Source of the DNA: SZUA-318 sp964412015
GTDB taxonomy: Bacteria; Gemmatimonadota; Gemmatimonadetes; Longimicrobiales; Gaopeijiaceae
Direction of reading: 5' to 3'
Assembly (NCBI GenBank): GCA_964412015.1
Contig: CAYPMO010000042.1
Location: forward strand, 1 to 30,229
DNA: 30,229 bases
Part shown: positions 1 to 7,801 of the stretch, piece by piece
Layout of the letters: every line of letters begins with the position of its first letter
How positions within the stretch are numbered: the first letter of the stretch is position 1
Program-made: the position numbers and the translations under genes
The notes under the pieces: generated by a model
The model's database searches: none
What the model saw: the letters and a program-made list of their open reading frames with translations, nothing else
What the model was told of the DNA's origin: nothing

Positions 1-678
1 TCGATCGGCGCCCTGACCCTCCGGGGCCTGCGGGATGGCCGCGAGTTCCTCGACCTGCTGCTGTCCTTTCCTTCCCTGGACGTGGACCGGATCCTCGGCA
101 TCGCCGGAGGGGACCGGATCACGACGGACGGACTCAACCACTTCTCCCGCTTCGAGTTCACGACGTTCGAGCGGCAGCGCTGGGGGACGTGCAGCGGCGT
201 GACCGCGGCATCCAACGACTGCCTCGCTTCGAAGGGCTTCATGTACGCGAGGCACACGATCGCGCCGGGCGTCACGATCGACGTCTACAACGTCCATGCG
301 GACGCCGGCCGGCGTCCGTGGGACGAGGAAGCGCGTAGAGCGCAGTTCCGCCAGCTCGCGGCGTTCATCGCGCTCCGCTCGGCCGGACAGCCGATCATCG
401 TGGGTGGAGACACGAACCTGCAGGCCCCCGTCCAGGCGGACGAGGAGACCCTCCAGGAGTTCATGGCGGCTACCGGCACGACGATCGCCGGGCGCACGCT
501 GGGCACGTGCGACGAGGTGGATCGCTTCTTCTACCGCGGGAGCGAGACGCTCCTCCTCGAGCCCACCGCGCAGGCCGTGGCCGAGGAGTTCGTGGACGGG
601 AGCGGGTCGCCGCTCTCGGACCACGCGGCCGTACGGGTGGACTTCCGGTGGGAGGTCATCGCCCCCGAAGAACCGTAG
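1..678 (+). CDS. Endonuclease/exonuclease/phosphatase family protein, 5' end missing
   Basis: The reading frame is open from the first base of the window, so only the last 225 residues are seen and the true start lies outside. The visible part carries the hallmarks of the DNase I/EEP fold: a YNVHAD segment, a VGGDTN segment (the GDxN motif) and a near C-terminal SDHAAV segment (the SDH motif with the catalytic His). Such enzymes are metal-dependent phosphodiesterases acting on nucleic acids, phospholipids or inositol phosphates. Nothing visible decides the substrate. The gene converges on the minus-strand glycosyltransferase with 17 bases between stop codons. The family call is firm; the specific function is unknown. 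Confidence 0.85.
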   Translation, partial: SIGALTLRGLRDGREFLDLLLSFPSLDVDRILGIAGGDRITTDGLNHFSRFEFTTFERQRWGTCSGVTAASNDCLASKGFMYARHTIAPGVTIDVYNVHADAGRRPWDEEARRAQFRQLAAFIALRSAGQPIIVGGDTNLQAPVQADEETLQEFMAATGTTIAGRTLGTCDEVDRFFYRGSETLLLEPTAQAVAEEFVDGSGSPLSDHAAVRVDFRWEVIAPEEP

Positions 679-695
679 GGGCGAACCGCACCGGC

Positions 696-1868
696 TCAGG
701 CCCTCGTCGCGGCCGCCGCGGCCAGGCGCGCGCGATACGCCCCGGCCATCCGGGACGCCAGGAAGCGCTCCCTGACGACCGTGCGCCCCGCGGCTCCCAT
801 CGCGCGCGCCCGGACCGGATCATCGAGGAGCTCGGCCACGCGGCGCCCGAGGTCTCCCGGATCGGTAGGGTCCACCAGGTATCCGTTGGATCCGCTCTCG
901 ACGATCTCCGGAACGCCTCCGTGCCGTCCGGCAACGAGCGGTTTCGCGCGGGCGGACGCCTCGAGCAGGGCGATGCCGAGACCCTCCACCCGTTGGTCTT
1001 CCTCCCGGCTGGACAGGACGTACACGTCGCAGAGGTCCAGGAGCGCCGTCTTGTCCTCCCCGGTCACGCGGCCCGCGAAGACCACCGACGCCTCCACGCC
1101 CTCACGCACGGCGAGCGTGCGCAGCCGGTCCTCGTCGTCCCCGGTGCCGGCGATCACATAGCAGACGTCCGGGTGCCGCGCGAGGACGGCCCCGAGCGCG
1201 CGGATCATGACGTCCTGCCCCTTGCGCGGGGTCAGCCGGGCGAACGTGAGCACGACCTTCCTGTCGCCGATTCCGTACCGTCTCCGGAGCTCCGCCTCGC
1301 GTGCCGGGTCCTCGCTCTTCTCGACCAGGTCGTCCTCGACGCCGTTGTGCAGCACCGCCAGATGCGCGGGGTCGAAGCCCGCCTTCTCCATCAGCCCCTT
1401 CACGTATGCGCTCACGCAGATGACCTCGGCCGAGCGCACGTACGCGCGCCGGAGCCATACGGCCTGGATGCGCCGCTTGAGCGTGCGCGGCGGGAAGTGC
1501 TTCGCGATCTCGGAGCCGTGCACGACCGGCACGAAAGGCACACCCCTCGCCGAACAGGCCACCGCGCCGATGCCGTGCGCCAGGTCGCTGGCCAGGAGCG
1601 CGACGTCGGGCCGGAAGCGCGCGAGCTCGGCACGCAGGTGCAGGAGGCCGGGCACGAACCGGATCAGCTCCTTCGTGCCGTGTCCGACGGGGATGCGGAC
1701 CGTGGTGGACGCGAGGCCGCCGTCGAACTCCTCCGAGCCCGGGTAGGCGGGAGCCAGCACGTGGACGTCACACCCGAGGCTCGCCAGCCCCTCGGCCACG
1801 GTGAGCGCGTACGTCGCGATGCCGCCGACGTAGGGCGGATACTCGAACGTGACCAGGAGGACCTTCAT
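696..1868 (-). CDS. GT4-family glycosyltransferase
   Basis: A protein of 390 residues with the two-Rossmann (GT-B) layout. The N-terminal KVLLVTFEYPPYVGGIATY segment is the usual acceptor-side start of GT4 enzymes. The C-terminal half carries FARLTPRKGQD, the E-x7-E donor-binding motif (EGLGIALLE) and GGVPEIVESGSNGYLV. It should transfer a sugar from a nucleotide donor to a growing glycan at the cytoplasmic membrane face. The frame stays open further upstream, but the ATG at 1868 starts the conserved N-terminus and overlaps the upstream gene's stop by four bases (ATGA), so I chose it. It is co-transcribed with the second glycosyltransferase. Donor and acceptor cannot be told from sequence. 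Confidence 0.9.
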   Translation of the reverse strand: MKVLLVTFEYPPYVGGIATYALTVAEGLASLGCDVHVLAPAYPGSEEFDGGLASTTVRIPVGHGTKELIRFVPGLLHLRAELARFRPDVALLASDLAHGIGAVACSARGVPFVPVVHGSEIAKHFPPRTLKRRIQAVWLRRAYVRSAEVICVSAYVKGLMEKAGFDPAHLAVLHNGVEDDLVEKSEDPAREAELRRRYGIGDRKVVLTFARLTPRKGQDVMIRALGAVLARHPDVCYVIAGTGDDEDRLRTLAVREGVEASVVFAGRVTGEDKTALLDLCDVYVLSSREEDQRVEGLGIALLEASARAKPLVAGRHGGVPEIVESGSNGYLVDPTDPGDLGRRVAELLDDPVRARAMGAAGRTVVRERFLASRMAGAYRARLAAAAATRA

Positions 1869-3103
1869 GGCGTCGCACCGGCCGGGCCGGGCGCGTGCTC
1901 GCCGAGCGCCTCGAGGACGATCCCCTGGATCCTCTGCGCGACCGCGCGCGCGTCGTAGTCCCGTGCGGCGACACGAGCCGCTTCGCGCCCGAGTCTCGAA
2001 GCCAGCGCGTCGTCGTTCAGGATCCTCGACACCTTCGCGGCCAGGTCCGCAGCGTCGCCGGGGACGGCCAGGAGGCCGGTCACGCCGTCCCGCACGGTCT
2101 CGGCGATCCCGCCCGAGGCGGATCCGACCACGGGCGTGCCGACGGCCATCGCCTCGAGGACCACCCTCGGACACGGATCCGGTCGAACGGACGGCACCAC
2201 CAGAACGTCGAAGTCGAGGACGCAGGCCACGGCGTCCCGTCGGAATCCCGTGAACGAGACCCGACCCGTGAGACCCCGCCTCCGCGCCTCCTCCGCCAGG
2301 CCCTCGAGTCCGCTCCCGGCCGAGCCGACGGGCGCGTCACCCACGACCACGAACCGCGCCGAGAGGTCCGACGTGGCCAACGCGGCCGCGGCATCCAGGA
2401 AGACATGGATTCCCTTCCAGGTCACCAGACGCCCCACGAATCCCACGACCGGGGCGTCGGCGGCGATCCCCAGCTCCCGGCGGCACGTCCCCCGGGTAGA
2501 GGGGTCGGGCAGCCCGTCCAGGGACACGCCGTTCCTGACCACGCGCACCTTGCGCGGCAGCGCGCGGTAGTTCGCGCCCGCCGCGTCGGAGACGGCCACG
2601 ATGCGTTTCACGTGCGGCAGCGCGGCGAAGCTCGTGTACAGCCACCGCTCGAGCGGGTTCGCGTAGATCGTGCGCGTGTGCAGGACGACCCGACGACCGC
2701 TCAGGGCGCCCGCCACCACGGCCATGATCTTCACCATCATGTGGTTGGCGTAGATCAGGTCGCACCCCAGGCGCCGCGCGAGCCCCGCGAGCTGGAGCGT
2801 GAAGACCACGCTGTCGAAGAGGTTCAGTGCGTACGACACGACCCTGTTGAGCGGCGTGCTCCGGCGGAAGCGGAGCTCCCAGAACCGTTCCCTGAGACGA
2901 GGCGCGAGCACGATCGGAACGCCGATACGGCGTAGCTCCGGCCCGATGATCCCCTCGTTCGGCATCACGACCACGGGATCCAGCCGCGCGCGGTCCAGGT
3001 GGCGGAGCAGCAACGCCAGGCTGTTCCCCGCTCCCCCCCTCCCCGTGCACGCCGTCAGGAAGAGAACGCGTCGAGGAGCGGCCGGGGCGCGGGGGGTCGT
3101 CAA
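1865..3103 (-). CDS. GT4-family glycosyltransferase
   Basis: A GT-B glycosyltransferase of 412 residues. It starts with RRVLFLTACTGRGGAGNSL, a glycine-rich first Rossmann loop, and has a GFVGRLVTWKGIHVFLDA segment and the donor-site region DPCPRVVLEAMAVGTPVV. In that region the first acid of the usual E-x7-E motif is Asp. Its stop overlaps the start of the next glycosyltransferase by four bases, implying translational coupling and a shared pathway. With the flippase at 5099-6625 it suggests assembly of a surface polysaccharide or lipid-linked oligosaccharide. Family is clear; linkage specificity is not. Confidence 0.9.
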   Translation of the reverse strand: MTTPRAPAAPRRVLFLTACTGRGGAGNSLALLLRHLDRARLDPVVVMPNEGIIGPELRRIGVPIVLAPRLRERFWELRFRRSTPLNRVVSYALNLFDSVVFTLQLAGLARRLGCDLIYANHMMVKIMAVVAGALSGRRVVLHTRTIYANPLERWLYTSFAALPHVKRIVAVSDAAGANYRALPRKVRVVRNGVSLDGLPDPSTRGTCRRELGIAADAPVVGFVGRLVTWKGIHVFLDAAAALATSDLSARFVVVGDAPVGSAGSGLEGLAEEARRRGLTGRVSFTGFRRDAVACVLDFDVLVVPSVRPDPCPRVVLEAMAVGTPVVGSASGGIAETVRDGVTGLLAVPGDAADLAAKVSRILNDDALASRLGREAARVAARDYDARAVAQRIQGIVLEALGEHAPGPAGATP

Positions 3104-3143
3104 GGTGGCCCGCGCCCCGTCCGGAGCCCGCGAAGAGGCCCGC

Positions 3144-4043
3144 TCAGCGCCAGTCGATCCCGTCCGAGGAGCGACGGACGTTCAGCTTCTCGTTCCCACG
3201 CCGCCCCGTGAAGGCCAGATAGAGGCGATCGTTCAGGGTGGTCAGCATGGGCGCGTCCTGGGTCTGGTCCTCGAGCGTGACCTTCCCACCCCAGTCGATT
3301 CCCTCGGACGAGCGCATCACGTTCAGCTTGTCGTCGCGGCCGCACCAGACGAGGAAGAGCCGGCCGCCGAAGGAGGTGAGCCCGGGGCCTACGTTGCTCC
3401 GCTCCTCGAGGACGACCTTGCCACTCCAGTCCACACCCGAGGACGAGCGCATGATGTTGATCTTCGAGTCACGGCCCGTCCACGCGATGAAGAGCCGGTC
3501 CTCGAGGGACGCCAACGACGGGCGCTCCTCGGTCTGCTCCTCCAACGTGACCTTGGCGCCCCAGTCGATCCCATCGGACGAGCGCATGATGTTGATCTTG
3601 TCGTCACGCCCGCGCCAGACGAGGAAGAGCCGACCGTCCAGCGACACGAGCCCGGGGTCGGACTGACTCTGCTCCTCGAGCGTGATCTTCGCGCGGAAGT
3701 CGATGCCGTCCTCGGAGCGCATGATATTGATCTTGCCGTCGCGGCCGGTCCACGCCAGGAACAGCCTGTCGTTCAGGGTCGCCAGGGACGGCGGCAGCTC
3801 GCTCCGCTCCTCGAGGACGATCTTCGCGCGGAAGTCCACGCCGTCCGGCGAGCGCATGATGTTGATCTTCGAGTCCCGCCCCGTCCACCCGATGAAGATG
3901 TTGCCGCCCAGGGAGGCCAACGTGGGCCCCCAGTTGCTCTGCTCTTCGAGGACGACCTGGCCTCGGGCGCCGGACGACGGCACGCCCAGGACGAGGCCGA
4001 GGCAAGCACCGGTGAGCAGAACTCGCATGTGCCGAGAAAGCAT
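3144..4043 (-). CDS. Secreted protein of six 45-residue repeats, probable beta-propeller
   Basis: A protein of 299 residues. Residues 1-29 look like a signal peptide (basic start, LLTGACLGLVLGV core, end near ARGQ). The rest is exactly six repeats of 45 residues. Each has an LEEQ/LEER strand, a LFLAWTGRD segment, KINIMRS, and an Asp-box-like SSDGIDW turn. Asp boxes mark BNR/sialidase-type beta-propeller blades, so a six-bladed propeller is likely, used for glycan or surface binding rather than catalysis; I see no catalytic sialidase residues. The start at 4043 has a GGAGG nine bases upstream; Met6 is an alternative. The gene sits inside the glycan cluster. Function is inferred from architecture only. 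Confidence 0.8.
   Translation of the reverse strand: MLSRHMRVLLTGACLGLVLGVPSSGARGQVVLEEQSNWGPTLASLGGNIFIGWTGRDSKINIMRSPDGVDFRAKIVLEERSELPPSLATLNDRLFLAWTGRDGKINIMRSEDGIDFRAKITLEEQSQSDPGLVSLDGRLFLVWRGRDDKINIMRSSDGIDWGAKVTLEEQTEERPSLASLEDRLFIAWTGRDSKINIMRSSSGVDWSGKVVLEERSNVGPGLTSFGGRLFLVWCGRDDKLNVMRSSEGIDWGGKVTLEDQTQDAPMLTTLNDRLYLAFTGRRGNEKLNVRRSSDGIDWR
3147..3956 (-). repeat. Six tandem 135-bp coding repeats
   Basis: In-frame tandem repeat of period 135 bases inside the propeller-like gene. Units are 3822-3956, 3687-3821, 3552-3686, 3417-3551, 3282-3416 and 3147-3281. DNA identity is patchy: the segment encoding the KINIMRS strand is nearly identical between several units, while the segment after LEEQ/LEER varies most. 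The unit length never changes, except that the last unit moves a residue within the block (RRGNEK) and still totals 45 codons. This fits intragenic duplication followed by divergence. Confidence 0.9.
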
Positions 4044-4216
4044 CGGAACAAACCTCCAACTTCGGGATGGAGGCCGTCACCCACTCCCCGGTGGTCACCG
4101 GATCGGGCTCCGGCCAGCTCGGAGGCAAAATCGACGCGCAGGAAGCAGGGAGGGGCATCCGCACGGGTCAAGCACTACTTGGAACGTGCGAAAGCCGCAG
4201 CCTCCAAGTCAAGCCG

Positions 4217-4234
4217 AAACGGTAGCCCCTACCG
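4217..4234 (-). terminator. Small hairpin at the stop codon of the DUF3047 gene, possible weak terminator
   Basis: On the minus-strand transcript the stop codon lies in a perfect six-base inverted repeat (CGGTAG, loop GGG, CTACCG) followed by only three U residues. The short U tract makes efficient intrinsic termination doubtful. It may mark the end of the flippase/DUF3047 transcript, since the next gene has its own 185-base upstream region. Confidence 0.3.
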
Positions 4235-5032
4235 GTTCCCCTCCATGTATTGCTTCAGGAGGGTGAACGGCTCCTTGGGGAATCCCGGTGAGTAGGCCGC
4301 CAGGGCCCGGAAGTCGTCGTAGTCGGCGTCGGACGCGGCGCCCTCCGTGCGGTTGGCGTCCGTGGAGATCTGGATCGCCTTGGGCTCGTTGGGGGGCTCC
4401 TTCCCGAAGATGGCCCGATAGTCCTCCACCAGGTTCCGCTCCACCGTGACCCACTCACCCAGGCGATCCGAGCCGCTCCCCACCACGATGACGTACGGCC
4501 TACCCCGCCCCGGTCGGTACGCCACCGCACCCACGGGAAGGGTGGAACTCCACACCCAGCGGATGACGATGGGCGTGAAGGGGAAACGGGTCCCATAGAT
4601 CACCGCCACCGACGCGGGGGTGTCGTTGGTCTCGGTGTAGCGCTCGTCGGCGCCGGGGGGAATCTCGTTGACCCGCCAGCGCCAACTCAGGATGGGGCGC
4701 TCGGACAGCTTCCACCCGCTCTCGTCCGTCTGGACGAAGAGCGAGACCGTGGGACCCGGGCGGTACTCGTCCCGGATGTGGAGATACCGGTTCGCGCCCT
4801 CGCTCCGCACCACCCAGCGGAAGACGTCCACGCCGTCCTTGCGCGCCTTCTCCGCGTCCCCGGTCTCGTTCTCCAGGCGCCATGTCCACGTGTCGGGGAA
4901 CTGCCCGACGACGGTGGAGGAGAAATCGTCGAACACGAGGGGCTCGAGCGGGGCGGTCTGCCGGGCCAGCAGCACCGACGCGGGAAGAGAAGAGAGCGCA
5001 AGAGTACCGATGAGCAGTTTCGTGCGGTTCAT
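4229..5032 (-). CDS. DUF3047 domain exported protein
   Basis: A protein of 267 residues with an N-terminal signal peptide (MNRTKLLIGTLALSSLPASV). The mature part has the DUF3047 pattern: FDDFSS near the start, a PILSWRWRVNEIPPGAD segment, AVIYGTRFPF, a WVWSSTLPVG segment, WVTVERNLVEDYRAIFGKEPP and a late DANRTEGAASDADYDDF segment. The family is likely an all-beta, carbohydrate-binding-like exported domain, but no biochemical role is established to my knowledge. It lies between the flippase (66 bases upstream) and the repeat protein, so a role with an exported glycan is possible but unproven. Confidence 0.8.
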   Translation of the reverse strand: MNRTKLLIGTLALSSLPASVLLARQTAPLEPLVFDDFSSTVVGQFPDTWTWRLENETGDAEKARKDGVDVFRWVVRSEGANRYLHIRDEYRPGPTVSLFVQTDESGWKLSERPILSWRWRVNEIPPGADERYTETNDTPASVAVIYGTRFPFTPIVIRWVWSSTLPVGAVAYRPGRGRPYVIVVGSGSDRLGEWVTVERNLVEDYRAIFGKEPPNEPKAIQISTDANRTEGAASDADYDDFRALAAYSPGFPKEPFTLLKQYMEGNR

Positions 5033-5098
5033 GAGACCGTCTTGGTATCGGGTGCCCGGTTCGGCCGGTGCGGCCGTCCGTCGGCGCGGCGCCCGTTC

Positions 5099-6625
5099 CT
5101 ACACCCGGTCCTTGGATTCCTTCCGCCTCCGCAGCGCGGCCCGGAGCAGGTCGGCGTCCTCCGACTCGAACCCGAGGCCGAACAGCAGGAGGGCGTACAG
5201 AGCGGCGAACGCCGCCAGCAAGGCGAGCCAGACGAGAGGGAGGCCGTTCTCCCCGAGGGCGCGCTGCACCGCGCCGACAGCCAGCATGGCGCACGCTCCG
5301 GCGACCAGAGGCTTGAGTTGTGTCCGATCCAGAGGACGGAGGCGCAGGATCCAGAGCGTCTGGCCCAGCCGCACGATGCTGATCAGCCCGTAGGCGACCA
5401 GGGCCGACCAGGCGGCTCCCATCAGTCCCCACCTCGGGATCAACGTGAGATTCAGCGTGGTCTGGACGGTCAGGATCACGATCGCGTTCTGGAGATTGAT
5501 CCTCGGGCGGCCCGAGGCGAGCATGGCCATGTCGAGGAGCCCCGTCGCCGAGTTCAGGAGCTGGGCCGTGCAGAGCAGCACCAGCACCCCCGCCCCGGCC
5601 GCGAATCCGGCTCCGAACAGGCCGAGGACCGGCACGCCGAAGAGGGTGAGGCCACCCACGTAGAAGACCCCGAGCACGAGCACCCACCGCACGACACGGG
5701 ACACGTGCGCCTCCAGGCGCGCCGTATCGCGGAGATCCTGCGCCTCCGACATCAGCGGGAGGAGGATCGGATCGAAGATCTGGCGGAACTTGCGGACCAC
5801 CGTCGCCAGCTCCGCCGCCAGAGCGTAGACGCCGAGCTCGGCCGGCGCGACGAAGAGTGCGAGAATGAACAGCTCCAGCTTGAGCGTCAGGAACTGCACG
5901 AAATCGTGGAGGCCCAGCGGCGTCGAGAACACGGCCAGGCGGCGGAGCTCACCCGCCGCGGGGCGTGCGAGCGCGCGGCGCAGGGAGAAGTGGCGCCGGA
6001 AGAACCACGCGCTCGCCACGAGGGCCGCCACGCACGAGGTCGTGTACGCGACGGCCAGCACGGCGAGGTCGTCCTCGGCCCACAGGATCGGCACCGACAG
6101 GACCAGCAGCGCGAGCGGAAGCAGGATGCCCGTGACGAACGCGTCGTAGGACATGATCTTCAGCGCCTTGGTCGCCGCAAGGAGCAAGCTGGCGAGCGTC
6201 GTCGGCAGGACCGACAGGGCCATGATGCGGAGCGGCAGCGTCACCCCGGGCTCCGCCAGCCACCTCGTCGCGATCCAGGGCGCGATGAGCGCGACCGCGA
6301 GACCGAGCCCGGCTCCGAGCGCGAGTCCGATCCACAGGGACGAAGCGATCACGCCGTAGCGCCCCTCCTCGCCTCGCGCCCTCACCTCGGGCACGAACTT
6401 CAGGACGGACTTGTCCATCCCGAAGAGGGCCAGCCTCCCGACGACGTCCACGACGGCCAGCACCAGCGTGAAGAAGCCGAAGACGCGGGGCCCGCTCACG
6501 CGGGTGACGAACAGCGTGACGAGCGCACGGGACGATCGGGCCGCCATCCCGGCAAGGTTGACCCCGGCCGCCTTGGCCACGGTCCTCGAGTCGGACGCGG
6601 CGCTCAACTCTGGGCGGATGGGCAT
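5099..6625 (-). CDS. Wzx-like polysaccharide flippase (MOP/MATE superfamily)
   Basis: A polytopic membrane protein of 508 residues with about 12-14 hydrophobic segments. It opens with a typical flippase N-terminus (AAGVNLAGMAARSSRALVTLFVTRVSGPRVFGFF) and has FGMDKSVLKFVPEVRARGE after the second helix and the helix pair around LALFVAPAELGVYALAAEL. This is the layout of oligosaccharide flippases, which move undecaprenyl-linked repeat units across the inner membrane. The ATG at 6625 starts the conserved helix-preceding segment; its ribosome binding site is weak. The partner glycosyltransferases are at 696-3103. No Wzy-type polymerase is visible in the window. Confidence 0.85.
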   Translation of the reverse strand: MPIRPELSAASDSRTVAKAAGVNLAGMAARSSRALVTLFVTRVSGPRVFGFFTLVLAVVDVVGRLALFGMDKSVLKFVPEVRARGEEGRYGVIASSLWIGLALGAGLGLAVALIAPWIATRWLAEPGVTLPLRIMALSVLPTTLASLLLAATKALKIMSYDAFVTGILLPLALLVLSVPILWAEDDLAVLAVAYTTSCVAALVASAWFFRRHFSLRRALARPAAGELRRLAVFSTPLGLHDFVQFLTLKLELFILALFVAPAELGVYALAAELATVVRKFRQIFDPILLPLMSEAQDLRDTARLEAHVSRVVRWVLVLGVFYVGGLTLFGVPVLGLFGAGFAAGAGVLVLLCTAQLLNSATGLLDMAMLASGRPRINLQNAIVILTVQTTLNLTLIPRWGLMGAAWSALVAYGLISIVRLGQTLWILRLRPLDRTQLKPLVAGACAMLAVGAVQRALGENGLPLVWLALLAAFAALYALLLFGLGFESEDADLLRAALRRRKESKDRV

Positions 6626-6781
6626 CGTCTCACGGATGGCGTGGGGCCCCCGACCCTCGGGTGGGGCAAACCATGATGGATACGTCCCCGTCTCCGTTCA
6701 AGGTTCCGGGGCTTCCAGGACTCGGCCGGGCTGGCCAACTTCCGCACGGCCACGTCCTCGATGGAGAGGGTCTTCTTCGCC

Positions 6782-7753
6782 ATGACCGTTGACGCGGACC
6801 GAATCGGTCCCGTCCCCGACGCCGACCTGCTCGCCGAAGTCGTGTGGCAGTCCTCGCGCGCGACCCCGGGGGTCCTGCGCGCGCTGGTCCGCTGGCTCCG
6901 GGCCCGGTTCGGGGAGGAGCTGGACGCCGTGCTCCTCTACGGGTCCTGTCTACACGCCGGAGACCCGACGGACGGCATCGTGGACGTCTATGCGCTCCTC
7001 CGCGATTATCGGACGGCCTACCCCTCGCGGCTCCACCGTTGGTTGAACGCCCTGCTCCCGCCCAATGTCTTCTACGCCGAGATCGTGGAGGGCGGCATGG
7101 CGCTCCGGGCCAAGTACGCGGTCCTCTCGAGCGACGACTTCCGCCGGGGCGCGACACGGTGGTTCCACTCCTATGTGTGGGCCCGCTTCGCCCAACCCAG
7201 CCGGGTGCTGTGGGCCCGCGACGAGGCCACTGCCTCGTCCCTGCACCGGACGCTCGCGGCGGCCGTGCTGACGTTCCTCGAGAACGTCCTGCCCACCCTG
7301 ACCGGAGAGGACGTCGGCGCCGAGGAGATCTGGGCGCGCGGACTGTCCCTGACGTACGCCTCGGAGATCCGCCCGGAGCGTGCCGAGCGCGTGCGCTGGC
7401 TCATCGAACGGAATCTGTCCGACTACGCGCGCCTCACCTCCGCCGCGGCGCCCCTGCTCCACCGCGTCGTGGACGTCCTGCCTCGAGGCCGCTACCGGCC
7501 GCGCGCCACCGAGCAGGAGCGGCGCCGCTCGGTCGGTCGGTGGCGCCGGCGCCGACGGCAGGGCAAGGCGCTCTCGGTCCTCCGCTTGGGAAAGTCGATC
7601 TTCACGTTCGCCGGCGGCCCGGACTACGTGGCCTGGAAGATCCACCGCCACACGGGCGTGGCGATCGAGGTGACGCCGTTCATGCGGCGCCATCCGCTCC
7701 TCGTCGCTCCCTGGATGCTCCTCCGTCTCCTCCGCAGCGGCGTGGTGCGCTGA
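6782..7753 (+). CDS. Tam41-like nucleotidyltransferase (candidate CDP-diacylglycerol synthase relative)
   Basis: A soluble protein of 323 residues. It has a nucleotidyltransferase GS motif (LLYGSCL, residues 51-57) followed by an acidic strand (DGIVDVYALL, 64-73), then PPNVFYAE (93-100) and RAKYAVLSSDDF (109-120). This order matches Tam41/Mmp37, the mitochondrial phosphatidate cytidylyltransferase: GSG, DF/DL acidic strand, the aromatic HY-S stretch, KYGVIS-DL. I therefore infer a CTP-dependent transfer to a phospholipid-like acceptor. An in-frame ATG at 6761 is possible; I prefer 6782 because GGAGAGGG lies 11 bases upstream. It is divergent from the flippase. Similarity is judged by eye. Confidence 0.6.
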   Translation: MTVDADRIGPVPDADLLAEVVWQSSRATPGVLRALVRWLRARFGEELDAVLLYGSCLHAGDPTDGIVDVYALLRDYRTAYPSRLHRWLNALLPPNVFYAEIVEGGMALRAKYAVLSSDDFRRGATRWFHSYVWARFAQPSRVLWARDEATASSLHRTLAAAVLTFLENVLPTLTGEDVGAEEIWARGLSLTYASEIRPERAERVRWLIERNLSDYARLTSAAAPLLHRVVDVLPRGRYRPRATEQERRRSVGRWRRRRRQGKALSVLRLGKSIFTFAGGPDYVAWKIHRHTGVAIEVTPFMRRHPLLVAPWMLLRLLRSGVVR

Positions 7754-7801
7754 CCTTGCGGCGGGCGGCTGGCGGGGGGCGCCGCCACCGACACCACCCG
7801 A

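Noticed and set aside
7763..7786. GGCGGC/GCCGCC hairpin between convergent genes
   Set aside because: No U tract on either strand; such short GC repeats are common in this composition.
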